Below, one piece after another: positions 32,125-43,800 of a stretch of DNA of 64,000 nucleotides. The DNA comes from Hemicordylus capensis. Lineage: Eukaryota > Chordata > Lepidosauria > Squamata > Cordylidae. The translations under genes and the position numbers were made by a program. The stretch covers positions 84,788,294-84,852,293 of the forward strand of contig NC_069662.1 of the NCBI RefSeq assembly GCF_027244095.1, read 5' to 3'. The first letter of the stretch is position 1. Every line of letters begins with the position of its first letter. The notes under the pieces were generated by a model that was given only the letters and a program-made list of their open reading frames with translations, did no database searches and was not told where the DNA came from.

Positions 32125-32350
32125 AAGGTAAAGTGTGCCGTCGAGTCTGTGTCAACCCCTGGCGACCACAGAGCCCTGTGGTTTTCTTTTGGTAGCATAC
32201 AGGAGGGGTTTACCATTGCCATCTTCCGTTCAGTATGAGATGATGCCTTTCAGCATCTTCCTATATCCCTGCTGCCCGATATAGGTGTTTCAGTGGGGAT
32301 TCGAACCGGCAACCTCTGGCTTGCTAGTCAAGTCATTTCCCTGCTGTGTC
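32125..32350 (-). mobile_element. Sauria SINE
   Basis: Antisense copy: GGGGATTCGAACCGGCAACC is the tRNA-like B box, with GTTTACCATTGCC and ending AAAGGTAAAGTGTG (Bov-B-type tail). Exact 10-bp flanks ATTTCATTTA at 32115-32124 and 32351-32360. Confidence 0.93.
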
Positions 32351-32718
32351 ATTTCATTTACTTCAAGGTAATTTCCATAGTAACTGCTTTGCTTTACTGC
32401 AAAACTTTTGTTTTGTCTTGGCAATTCATCTAAATTAGCTACGCTTTTTTTCTTTTTATTCTGGGTATCTGATGCTCCCATCCTATGAACTACTAGAGGA
32501 TGTCTCTATTGTTTTGAAGATTTGCTAAAGTTCTGTCTGTTCACCTGCACAGTATACACAAAGCCATCTCCAGTTTATAATAGAATGGGGGCAGTCCCTG
32601 TTTCAGTGATACACCACTCATGCACTGGAATCCCTATGTCTGTGCATGGTATCTAGTGGAGGGAGTGTTTGGGAGAATAATCATTGGTAGGATATTCCTG
32701 GTCCAAGACATCTGGCAA

Positions 32719-32994
32719 TAGGGTTGCCATATTCAAGCTTCCCAAATCCAGGTGGCCTAATTTGCATATTATGCAAATTATGTGACAACTATTTTGCATT
32801 TTTTAATTTATTTGACAAATTTGTATACTTTCCCCTCCTTCTCTGCCCTCCCATATGATCAGATCCAGAGTAAAATCCGGGCATCGTGTTTGAAATCCGT
32901 GTAAATCCGGGTGGAATTTAGCAACTGGGTGAAGGAGCCAAAATCCGGGGGCTACCCTAAATTCCAGGGGACATGGCAACCATATCTGGCAATC
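32719..32994. mobile_element. hAT-like MITE, 276 bp
   Basis: Ends TAGGGTTGCC and GGCAACCATA are inverted and exact 8-bp duplications TCTGGCAA flank it (32711-32718, 32995-33002). Confidence 0.9.
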
Positions 32995-33002
32995 AAGACT
33001 TT

Positions 33003-35969
33003 CTAGTTTTGTTTCCTGTTGCTTTCAACATCCTGGTCTTTTCTTACAACTATTGGACTGCGAGCCATGCTCCAACCAGCAGCCTCTGATATCACAGTTG
33101 CTGGATCATACCACTTTAGATTGCAGGTGAGGGACTGAATATATGAATATTCCCTAATTTTTAAAAATCAACACAAAAACATCATCTATCTGCATGTTCA
33201 AAACTAGCATATCAGAGAGGTTTGGCTAGGCGTGCCCTTTCCTTGATACTCTAGGTCTGAGTGATCTTTCATGTTCTTTCTTTAAAAATATAGGCAGCAT
33301 TGAAGTATCTGAACCTTCAATCTGCAGTCTGCAATGGAACACACCAGCAATACATACAGCCACGAAGCTGTCATGTGTTTAGGTCTGTTTCCATAAATGA
33401 TACTAAGAAGTACATTTGAGCCTCATGCATTTTGTGTATCAAGTTGAATATAATTTGAAAGAAAAATGTAATGTACAACTGAGTCCATGCAGGGTTTTAC
33501 ATTCAACTTAGGAGACAATTTCAAGCAATGCATGCTGAGCATCATTTGTCAAAACAGTCTTCATTTTGCTCATGCACTAGTAAAATGTGACTTCTGTTAA
33601 GAAAACCCCCTAGTGGTGCCTCAGCAAAATTGCCCTTAAAAACCTCTTTCAAGGTTCACCCTCTCAATGGTTCCTGTTTTACATTTGATTGAAGGACAGT
33701 ATGGAAAGAAACAAATGGATACTTTTAAAATATTTGTTTAAGTATGTCTCCTATTTGGTGGGAAATTATCAGCCATTTCTAGCTGAATTTTAAAAGGCTA
33801 ATTATATCATTTGAAAGAGCCTGTAAAATTAATAAAGAGCCTGTAAAATAAATAAAATTTTAAAAATGAATACACACTGTCATCTTATTTCCCATGGCAT
33901 TTCGTGCAACAGAGCATGGGAGCTTTGCCAACTCAGGTCATAGAGGCCATTAATATTTCAATTTTGAGTGGTGCAGAAAACTGCCCCGAGTTGACCCTGT
34001 TATATCACACAGATCCACCCGCTGCCTTTCTAGGAATTATTTGCTTGCATTTCAGGCCTTCAGACTGCATCACCTCAGATTTTGCTCAAGAACAGACACG
34101 TATCAGCAACGGCCATGCTCCAACTGACAGGCTCATATAAAAGCCAGGAGCCAAACCCTGCCCTTTCTTGGAGCTTCAGAATGGCCCTGATCCAAGGCAA
34201 GTGTCTGAGCTAGCTTCCCCTTCCTCACAAGATAGGGTTCAGGCTGCCAAGCAGGCACCCCCACTTCTGGTGCTGGAGTTCTGCCCTGGCCCTCCTGCAT
34301 CACCTCCAATCCAGGCATGACAGAGGGAGTTCTAGCAATAGGATCAGGGTCTCATTGCAGGGTGGGAGGTGTTCAGATCCTTGGCATCCCTGAGTTCTAC
34401 TGGTGGAGGTGCTATGGGAGGAACAACACTGGTGGGATTGAGTTTGAGAGAACTGTGAAGCTTCCATTAGGTCTAGGGGTCTTGGTTATGGCTTGGCCTT
34501 CCTTCTCATCTTTGGAGGGGACCTCCTTGAGGCCAAGCTCAGATGGTTCCGATATATCATTTAAGAAAAATTTAAAAATGTTTTTCTTGGAGAGAGCAAC
34601 TGCCAATCAGACCAGACAAAAACTGGATCAAACATCTGACAGTCTGTAAGGCAGCTTCACATATGATCATATATAATTCCTTACTTACAACTTCTACATG
34701 GAAGTGTTCTGCTGTTTTTCCTATTGACTGGCAGACAGCTTTTGCTTTGTGCTGCCTCGCAATTATCACAAGGCCCTAAATCCTGCAGGCTATATGATAA
34801 ATCTGTAGCTGCACTGTATTCCTGAAGAACAGAAAGGAACATCTGGAAAGAACTGTGAAATCGGAAAGAAGCAGCTGCAGCAGAAACTTGTGAAGGAGCA
34901 GATTGTGCTCAGCATAACTGAAACACACATTCTGGAGCATTTAGGTTTCCTGACACCTGGTTTCTGTGGAGAGGCTAAATGCACAGGTAGTAGCTCACAA
35001 GTGCACATAGTAGAATGATTAAAATGACTACCTACCACGCAAAATGAGAGTTTACCATTTTCTTTGCCTAACAAAAATGTTCCTTTGCAGAAGGATGAGA
35101 TTACCAACCAACTAGGAGTCTATTTTATTTTTGTGTTTTGCTTTGCATTGCAAAGCTTGTTCTCTCTTCAGCTACCACAACCTTCTTTTGTAAAGGCTGT
35201 TAATAAACCTTAGATGAATAGTTGGCTTTTGTTCTGGGCTCATCTGCAGACCTGCCAAAACCAATGGGCTCTATCCCCCAGCTCTATCCCCAAACCTACT
35301 TAAGTCTGCCCAAATACCAGTGTTTTAGTTCAAAAATAAAATATTTTGTTAGCATTTTTTTTCTTGTTTTACTAGAATGTTTGAATTGTTGCTTGATTTG
35401 TTGGTATTTTGCTACCACTGGTGTCATGGTTTTGGGTTTTTTTTTTACCCTTTTCTTTACACAAAAAGCACTTCTGGTGGGAGACAATGGAAATGGAATG
35501 CTGATCCTTTCTGCCTGGACCTTTACTCCTAATCCAACCAAGCCTGAGGTGATCCAAAATAATTACAATTTCAGGTTGTTTGGTGAAGTCTATCCAGTTC
35601 TTAGAGAGCAATTCTGTGGCATGGAAAAAATATAAATCACCACAGTTGACAACACAAGGTCCCAGCAGGAACACAAAAATCCAATTTATATGGAAATTCA
35701 CTGACCCTATATTGTCTAGTGGGTAATCCTTCAGGTCAAATCTGATGGACTATGGAAAGCCACTAAGAGGAAACTGCAGTGCCACTTTGCCTGTGATACC
35801 TAATCCAGGGATAAGAATAAATAACAACCTGACAGAGACCGATTAGATCAGATGGTGTGTCTAATTGGACCAATTCTGCTAGGGAGAGAAGGTCAGGTTT
35901 AGAGTGTCACCTATTTCTTATGTAACACTCATGTATTTGTTTGAAGTTTGTGTTAAAATATATTGAACA

Positions 35970-36019
<50 letters not shown>

Positions 36020-36240
36020 CATTTAAAAAAAACAGAAGCAAAGTGAAGGGAACTGATAAAGAGGGGGTTAAAACACAGTAAAAACTAATTAAGTCTAATT
36101 GAAGAGAAGTGGAGGGACAGGAAGAAACATGCATATTAAATCAAATCAAGTGAATCAATTCATCAAGCAAGTACGAGGTTATTATACAGCAAAGACTTAA
36201 TATGTGAAAGGAGAGAGGGGAAACATGGCATTTTCCTTTT
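33003..36240. other. No gene seen
   Basis: No exon recognised on either strand. A long (TA)n run is at 35972-36018. Confidence 0.5.
35972..36018. repeat. (TA)n microsatellite
   Basis: About 23 uninterrupted TA units. Confidence 0.95.
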
Positions 36241-36254
36241 GAGCACTATTCCTA

Positions 36255-36345
36255 GCCAACTTTTTATTTTATTTATTTGCTACATTTTTATACCACCTTT
36301 CTGCCTTGACAAAGGCACCCAAAGCAGTTTACAATATTAAAAGAA
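36255..36345 (-). repeat. LINE 3' tail, antisense
   Basis: TTTTTATACCACCTTTCTGCC, then AAAGCAGTTTACAATATTAA, an inverted L2-type end. Confidence 0.6.
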
Positions 36346-36799
36346 GCAAATTATAGAAGATTAATAAAACGTCTCACACTGTTGGTCTTTTCAGGAGCTG
36401 AGGACAAGACCTGGCTTGCCTAGGTGCCTCCTTTCTTGCTTTCTTCTCAGGGCACAGAGATCTTTCCGTACTCCTGGCAAGGTGTGGGAGAGGCTGCCCC
36501 AACAGTCCTCACAGGCCAGAACTGGTCTCTATGGGGGCCGACGTTATGCTTCCCCCTGGCCTGGGAGCCTACTTTCTTGCCTTCCTCTCAGGGCACACAT
36601 TTTATTAGAGTACGTACATACATACTTACATATATATGTAACACTTACAATGCAGATAGTTCCAAGAACTCAGGCCAGATCCCCTCATACTTGGAAGAAC
36701 AAGATCTAGTATTAGAGAACATGCATTTTGGGCAGTGTAGAAATATGCTAAATATATTAAAAAATATATTAAATAAGGAACATTCATGGGCTGAGTAAG

Positions 36800-37430
36800 T
36801 AAATCAAGAAACCATTTGTCTATATATGTGGAGGAAATTTACATTTCCAATTTTGTAAAATTACGTGTTGAGCCATCAGAAAGGCCCTAGTGAGCCATTT
36901 CCATTGATTCGGGGTTATTCCCTCAACATCAGGAGGCAATCCCAACAAAACTGAGACAAGGTCTAGAGGATATTCCCTTGCTATAACTAAGTTGACATTG
37001 TTACTTATCTTTTTCCAGAGTGGAGATATAACCTTACAATTAAGGATGTAAGAGTCCCACTTCTCCTTCCCCACATCTCCTACATTTATCAGATTTGCTC
37101 AGCCCACATTCATGGAGTCTAATCAGAGTCCAATAAGAATGAAAGACTATTTTTTGTTGAACTAATTGAGCCTCAAATCATACTTTGGCAGTTTCAGCCA
37201 AAATCACATCCCATTGATGTTGTGTAATTGGAACATTCAATTCCAAGCTCCATTTAATTATTTCAGTGTCGAGTGGAGGTGCTACCTGGAATTGGATAAA
37301 ATTATAAAGCATATTATTAGCCTGATTAAATTCACCAATATGATGAATTTGATGATATTCATAGCTTCCAAAACACTAATAGTTCCTACCTCTTCCTGAA
37401 CTCCTTTCCTTGTACCCCAAAAGTGGGTTG
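36800..37430 (-). mobile_element. L1/Tx1-like LINE ORF2 remnant
   Basis: Minus-strand frames read LIRLHECGLSKSDKCRRCGE, then WDSYILNCKVISPLWKK and AQHVILQNWKCKFPP, the C-terminal Cys-rich region of L1-type ORF2. It is old and decayed, with several frame breaks. Confidence 0.7.
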
Positions 37431-37519
37431 AGTTATGCATTTTGGATGAATTTTCCATATACCCAATCTACCCCCAAGCACAGTACCTCCAGTGACAGTT
37501 GCTGACATCTATCTTATGT

Positions 37520-37640
37520 TTCTTTCTAGATTGTGAGCCCTTTGGGGACAGCGATCCATCTTATTTATTTGTTGTTTCTCTATGTAAACCGCTTTGGAAA
37601 CATTTGTTGAAAAGCAGTATATAAATTGTTGTTGTTAACA
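37520..37640 (+). repeat. LINE/SINE 3' end (CR1/L2-like)
   Basis: GATTGTGAGCCCTTTGGGGA, TATGTAAACCGCTTTGGAAA and AAAAGCAGTATATAAATTG. Confidence 0.7.
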
Positions 37641-39420
37641 AGGATAGCAAGATTTAAAAACAAAACAAAACACCTGTGGGGAAAACAACATCCAGACCCT
37701 GGTAGGTACCTGTAATAGATACTTAGCCAGCACAAAGATACTTAGGAAAAATAATAGTATAATATCAGCCATGACATTTAGCTGGGACTGCAAAATTGTT
37801 TAGCTGGTATTTACAAACATACAAATGTTTAAGATGAGGATTTACTGTAATTCTATGTTCAGACCAATTCCAATTCATATATAAATGAATGAAATTACCT
37901 AGCACTTTAAAGCTTCAGTCGCTTTTAAGCAAAGCACATAAGGTAGTCTGGATGAAAAGATGATGGAAAGGCTGGGGGGGGGGGAGAGATTAAATTGAGC
38001 TCAGATACTTTTAATAAGTCAAGATAGCACATACAATATCACCAGGATACATACAGCACAATGTATCAACCAAGTCATGTTTCTGTATATGAGGACATCC
38101 AGGCATTGTTAGTGCATCAAACAACAAAGGATTCCAAGGAAACAGGAGTGTACAGAGTTGGCACTCTCAGGAAATGTACTGAGGGGGCAGCCACTGAGTA
38201 ACTACAATAGCTTTCAACCTGCCTCCACTTCCATCCACAAAAAAATACGTTGCTAAACCTGTGACAAATGACTGCAGTTCAACACTTCAGATTTCAGTTG
38301 CACAACATTCATCATAATCATGCTAACTGAAGAACATTTCACACTGGGAATGGGTTGGGGGTAACATCTATTAATTGACTAATAGTAGAGTTGTAGGCGA
38401 TTTGGAAAAAACGTGTCAGCTCTGGAGATCCCAGAATGTAAGTGCTTTCTTTCAAAAACAAACAAGTGTATGGATGCATTTTTTGTAGAGTCTTCAGTCT
38501 TCTAGAAAATTAAGAAAATCCCAACAAAGATGTGGTTAATTCAATATACAGACATATTGGCTCACACTAGTTCCTTGAAGACATATTGGTGGGGGGCAGC
38601 AGAAGGAAGTGGGGACTGATGAAAATAACCTCTTACCCTTATGCGAGCATGATGTTAGATGTGAGCCACTGGAGTTTCCAGTAACTCAGATTAAGTTTCC
38701 AAAGCAATAAACCTCCCTGCTTTACTCCCCTGGACTCAAGAGAAAATTTTAATTATATTTAAAATGCCCGGGGGGGTGGCTAACTTTGCAAACGGAATTG
38801 TCAAAATTATTCACTTCAATGAATTTCACTTTGGCTCTAAAAGGTTTACAATAAAGATTGTCTCGAGTCAAGTCTTATTTTTGGCCATCTTTTTAAATTA
38901 AAAGAGCAGTCTACCATGTGAACTAGGAGGTTACAGATTTCAGCTGCAGCCTTTTCCATGATCTCCCAAACTCCAGGATTCCTGAATTTATTGCAACAGA
39001 GATGCATGGTCCTCCAGTTTTCATATTACTCTGTGCAAATGTGTAGATCATTTCAGTGAGTGCAGAAAATAGCTAAAAGTAATGTATGCCACAAGGAAGA
39101 GTTTGAAGTAGGTTTAAGTCATCCTTGCAGTAATTTAGGTTGGCTTCCTAATCCCTTAAGTCAGCAGAGAGATCAGCAGAGCACACTATCATGTGGCAGT
39201 GGACATTCAAAGTAACAGTGTGTCAGATCTGTCCACTGATTGTGGCCTGTAATCACAAATGGGGAAGAGAAGCCATTTGGATTTTTTGCCTCAGGGACTA
39301 AAATGTCTTGGATTGGCTCTGGTTAGAAGCAAGGCAATATGGTGGGAACAGTATTAGACCAACAATGAATTCATTCAGCAAAGCCAGTTTTAATGTTCTG
39401 CCTAATAATGAAGGTAGTTT
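37641..39420. other. No gene seen
   Basis: AT-rich; nothing recognised beyond a poly-G run at 37973-37985. Confidence 0.5.
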
Positions 39421-39427
39421 TGCACAT

Positions 39428-39562
39428 GTGGCCAAACTGCGGCCCTCCAGATGTTGCTGAACTACAACTCCCAGCATCCCTAGACACAATTTTTTGTGGC
39501 TGGGTATGCTGGGAGTTGTAGTTCAGCAACATCTGGAGGGCCGCAGTTTGGGGATGCCTGCT
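39428..39562. mobile_element. hAT-like palindromic MITE
   Basis: AACTGCGGCCCTCCAGATGT, then GAACTACAACTCCCAGCAT, are mirrored almost perfectly on the right, ending GGGGATGCCTG. Left terminus altered; no duplication seen. Confidence 0.8.
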
Positions 39563-40454
39563 GTAGAGTGTAGCATTCACTATTTCTTCCTTTTCATGGC
39601 AAACCCACAGGCTGACCTCCACCTGAACTTGATAAAAGCAAAGCAATTGATCCTGCTTCTTTCACAAAAAGAGGTGTTTAGTTTTCTTGAGCCAAGAATC
39701 TTGACAAGGAATAAAGGAAAACAAAGGAATCCCTGATGGGACACAGAACAGTATATCTTGTGTGAATACAGATTTCTTTCTTGTGACTCTATGCATTTTG
39801 TTCAAGCTCAACCCAATCGGGATGTTTTCTTCTGTCTTCCACAGGTATGGATTAGGATTTTATTTGGCAGGCACAGAGCTTCAGAGGTGTATTATAGCAA
39901 TTATGAATAGCTGAACTGACCGGAATTATAAACCTAAAATACCCATTTTATTTCTATCCAAGTAAGATAGAGCAATTTATTTTCCACAAAGGTTATTCTG
40001 ATGATAGCACTTAAGGAAGATGTTTTGTTAGTGCAGCATAAAAACAAGGCTATAAATGAATGCAATGACGCAACACTAGGCTAAGTGAAAGGCACAGTCT
40101 GAGAAATTTTAGTATGCAGGCTTCTTTCAGTATACTTGGAGACAGAGAAAGAAACAACATTACAATAACAAAAACAATTTTGGGGCTATATGATGCAAGT
40201 CATTTTTTAGAATCAATCTAGATCTTACATTGTTATGTAACCAGTGAATATATTTATATGTCCAACAGCTCAACTGTGTTTCATATGTGGCTTCTGGATG
40301 CTGAATGGACACATTCAGCTTCACAATGTAAAGATTTGTTTTGCATATCTATCTATTTTGACTAGTAAGATGCTACACAATGGGACAGAGAAATATACTT
40401 GTAACTATCCCATTTTGCTTTGTGATAAATACAGAATACTTGGACTGGCCTGAA

Positions 40455-40460
40455 TTTATT
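40455..40460 (-). terminator. BLVRA: Probable BLVRA polyadenylation signal
   Basis: AATAAA on the minus strand about 93 bases beyond the stop codon. It is the first canonical hexamer downstream of the stop. The actual cleavage site is not visible in sequence alone. Confidence 0.55.
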
Positions 40461-40552
40461 AGAGAAGCCTTTCTGATTATGATGGAGAACTTGACAAATT
40501 AAAGAACTGTAGACAAAAAAAATTCTTGCAGGAATGCAAGTAGGTGCTAGTT

Positions 40553-40826
40553 TCAAGAGTAGACTTTTGTTGGCCGCTCACAGTGCATTTGGATCTCTTC
40601 AGCAAGGTTAAGGCACAGCAGTATCCGTCTTTTCTCAGCTGCCAGTTCCTCCTTGGAGACCTGGCCCAACAGCTTTTTGGCAAAGAGGACCAAGTCTTGC
40701 ATGAAGAGGCCAACTGCTGAACGGGGAGCTTCTGGCAGGCTCTCTAAGCATCCACTTTTGAAGCAGATATTGATCTTTTTATCCCGTTTCATCCCTGGTG
40801 CCCTTTCTTCAATCCAAGTCAGAGGC
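40553..40826 (-). CDS. BLVRA: BLVRA coding exon 6 (C-terminus and stop)
   Basis: Encodes [47 protein letters not shown] and [21 protein letters not shown]'s final residues before TGA. Human ends KRILHCLGLAEEIQKYCCSRK: the His of the first His-Cys pair is Leu here and the terminal Cys-Cys is His-Cys, and four residues are added at the end. The acceptor is AACTAG/G. Confidence 0.95.
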
Positions 40827-43800
40827 CTAGTTTAAAGAAGGAAAGGAAGGATTAAAGATAAAATGACAAAGAACCCATAACATCCAAATAAATATAACAC
40901 TGCTTAAAAGAAAGGTATCTGAATAAAATTATTGTATCATTGAGATGGCAGGACCCTGAAAACCAGCTGGGCCAGCCTTCTGCTCTGTGAGATTAAAAAG
41001 TCAACACTTAGGAGAGATCACTGTTTTTTTCATTTTAGATCTATAAAGCTTTCAGTGTTGGGAAATTGCCTTTGCCCTTATGCCCTATGGTGATCTTTGA
41101 GACCAACAGAGAACTTCCTCTCTGCATTTGTGTGCAAAGCCAAAACTCTAAGAAAACAGAGTGGTTCTGTTGGTGGTCTGGGCTATGTCAAAAAAGGAAA
41201 AAGCATCTTGGCCTAGGAAAAGCAGAAATACAAGATCACAGCACATATTTTCTGTGCTATCTACACTGATGGTGCGCATGCTCTCCCTCCCACACAAGAA
41301 ATGTAAAACTGATTCTGTGAAAAGGGAAGTACCATCAACAGTGCAGACAAGCAGTGCAGACTGCTTGTTTAATGAGGCCAAACGTCAATGAAGGTCTTGC
41401 TCCGACCACCATGGATCAAGCTTGGGTATACATGGCTCAGTGATGGCATAGCTATAGGGTGACCTTGAACTGTGGTTGGGACCCAAGAGTCAGAAGACAG
41501 TACATTTAAAATAGATGACAGAAGTGCAGATGCTGCAACTTGGCAGCCACAACAAAGCAAAAAGGTTCTTGTATTTCAGCCACACATTGGTATTATCTCC
41601 ATGCCTGGGGCTGCCATTTGGACTCTTTGTGGCCTAGTCACAAAACTGACAGGGCCTCCAAAGTGCTTTCTCTTGGAGCATTCTAGCCAAAGGGGCAGAT
41701 AGAAGCGAAGAATGTGATAAAGTGATAACACAGCAAAGCCAAAGCAGTTTTGTGATAAATTGTTGCAAAGCATTTGGTTATTAGAATTGTCAAGTAGGCC
41801 ACAGATTGATTGGGCCCTTACTTGATCTATGAGCTTGCAAACAAGCTAGTTTATCTAGCTATCTATCAAATGTGTACACCGCCCCAAACTTTAGTCTCTG
41901 GGCGGTTAACAACATAAAATGAGTTAAAAACATACACAAAACTTAAAACAATTTAAAAGTCAAAAACAGATTAAAACCTAAAAAATTAAAAAGCTGAAAA
42001 TGCTTCGGTGAAGAAGTGGGTTTTCAAATGCTTTTTTAAAATTGTCAGAGATGGGGAGGATCATATTTCAGTAGGGAGCGCATTCCACAATCTCGGGGCA
42101 ACAGCTGAGAAGGCCTGTCCCCGTGTGGCCACCAGCTGAGCTGGCAGCAACTGGAGATGGACCTCTTCAGACGATCTCAATGGACGGTGGGGCTCATAAT
42201 GAAGAAGATGTTCTCTTAAATACCCAGGGCCCAAGCCATCTCATTTCCCCCCCCCAAAACCCAAACTTTATTAATTAAAGGTGTTTACAACACATAACAA
42301 CTGTGCTGGGAACTCTGCTGGGAACTGTGATGCTTTTTTAAAAAAATTGTTTGTTAAGGTTATTTATTGTGTTATCTATATATTTAATTTCCTTGGGACC
42401 ATGCGTGCCCAGGATTTGGCGGCACGCTGCGAGAGTTTGGGACCGAGGGAAACGTTGGTTGGGGGTTGGAGGAGACTGAGGGGGTGCTGCTCCGGCAGCT
42501 GGGGGCGGCTAGCGAGGGGAGCGAGAGGAGAAGAGGCAGTGGGCAGCTGAGCAGCGCTGCCAAGAGGAGCCTGGCTGGGTGGGTGGCAGCGGGCTCCCAA
42601 AAATGGCTGGGCGGAGGCTGGCGCAGCAACTGGGGCTGTTGTGGCGGGCATGGGGGCTGGGGCGGGGGGGTAGAGCGGCAGAGGAGGCGGCGGGCCCTGG
42701 CAGAGGAGGCGGCCAGTGGGTGAAAATGATTGGGAATAGATTGGGGTAGAATGAGGGGGAAGCGGCGAGGAGAGACTAGCGGCGCAGATGCTATGTGCCA
42801 GTTCAGCTAGTTTATATGTATTTTAAAACCGGTTTCTAGAAATGCTGAAGTATGTGCAGGAGGTTGATTGACAGTAGCTGTAGTGAGACCCCTGCAGGAG
42901 GGACAAGGAAACTCTGCTTGGAATGCAAAGGGTGGCAGACAGTGAGAGAGAGAGGGTTTTTTGGGGGTTTTTTTAAAGCAGTTGGTTGACAGACAGTTGG
43001 TGAAGGTGGGCTGGAGGGTTCTGAACAGGGGAAATTTCTCTGGTGAAGTGAGAAGTGGGGCTTAGGTGGAGGCAGGGGTGAATTTGTTCTCCACTGGAAA
43101 GCCAAAGCCTGTGGGGAAGCTCCAACCATCCTCAGGAGGGAAGCCGAGCAGAAACTCTGTAACCAAGCAAGGCGCTTGAACCCCAGAGTGGAGAAAGGCC
43201 ATTAGCATCTCTAAGCGATGGCAACACTTGAAACCACTAGGCCTGTGCACCTATAGAACTTGTAACCATCAAGCTTAAATAACTTCTGTCAGACAATAAA
43301 ATCATGTTATTTAGTTTTCACAAGTAGGTTTAATTTCCTCTCCCACATCACCTGAAGACAGACTATATAAACAAGAGTGGGATGAGGAGTGTGAGTTTGT
43401 CTCAAATCTTGCCTAACAGATCTGAGTAGTGGTGGCTAGAGGTGTGCACGGAACCGGAGGAGGCTGGTTTGAAGGTGGGGGTGGGACAATGTTAAGGGTG
43501 GGGGAGGGTGCACTTACCCCTCCCTCTGCTCCCCCCCCACCAGCGCTCATTTGAAAACTGGTCCAGCAGGGCGGCAGTGTACCTCCCTGCCACCCTGCTC
43601 TTTGGACTAGACATAGGTGGAAGTAGCTTGCACGCGTGCGCATGTTGACGCACATGTGTGCACGTCAGCATGCCTGATGTGCGCACGTGAGCGACTTCTG
43701 CCTACTTTCAGTCCAAAGATAGGACGGGGAGGCAGGGAGGTGAGCGCCAGTGGGGGGAAAGCGGAGGGAGGCGTGTGCACCCTTTCCCACCCTTCAAGTT

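Noticed and set aside
42376-42723. Possible host CpG-island promoter or gene in BLVRA intron 5
   Set aside because: The exact flanking duplication puts it within a retroelement insertion.
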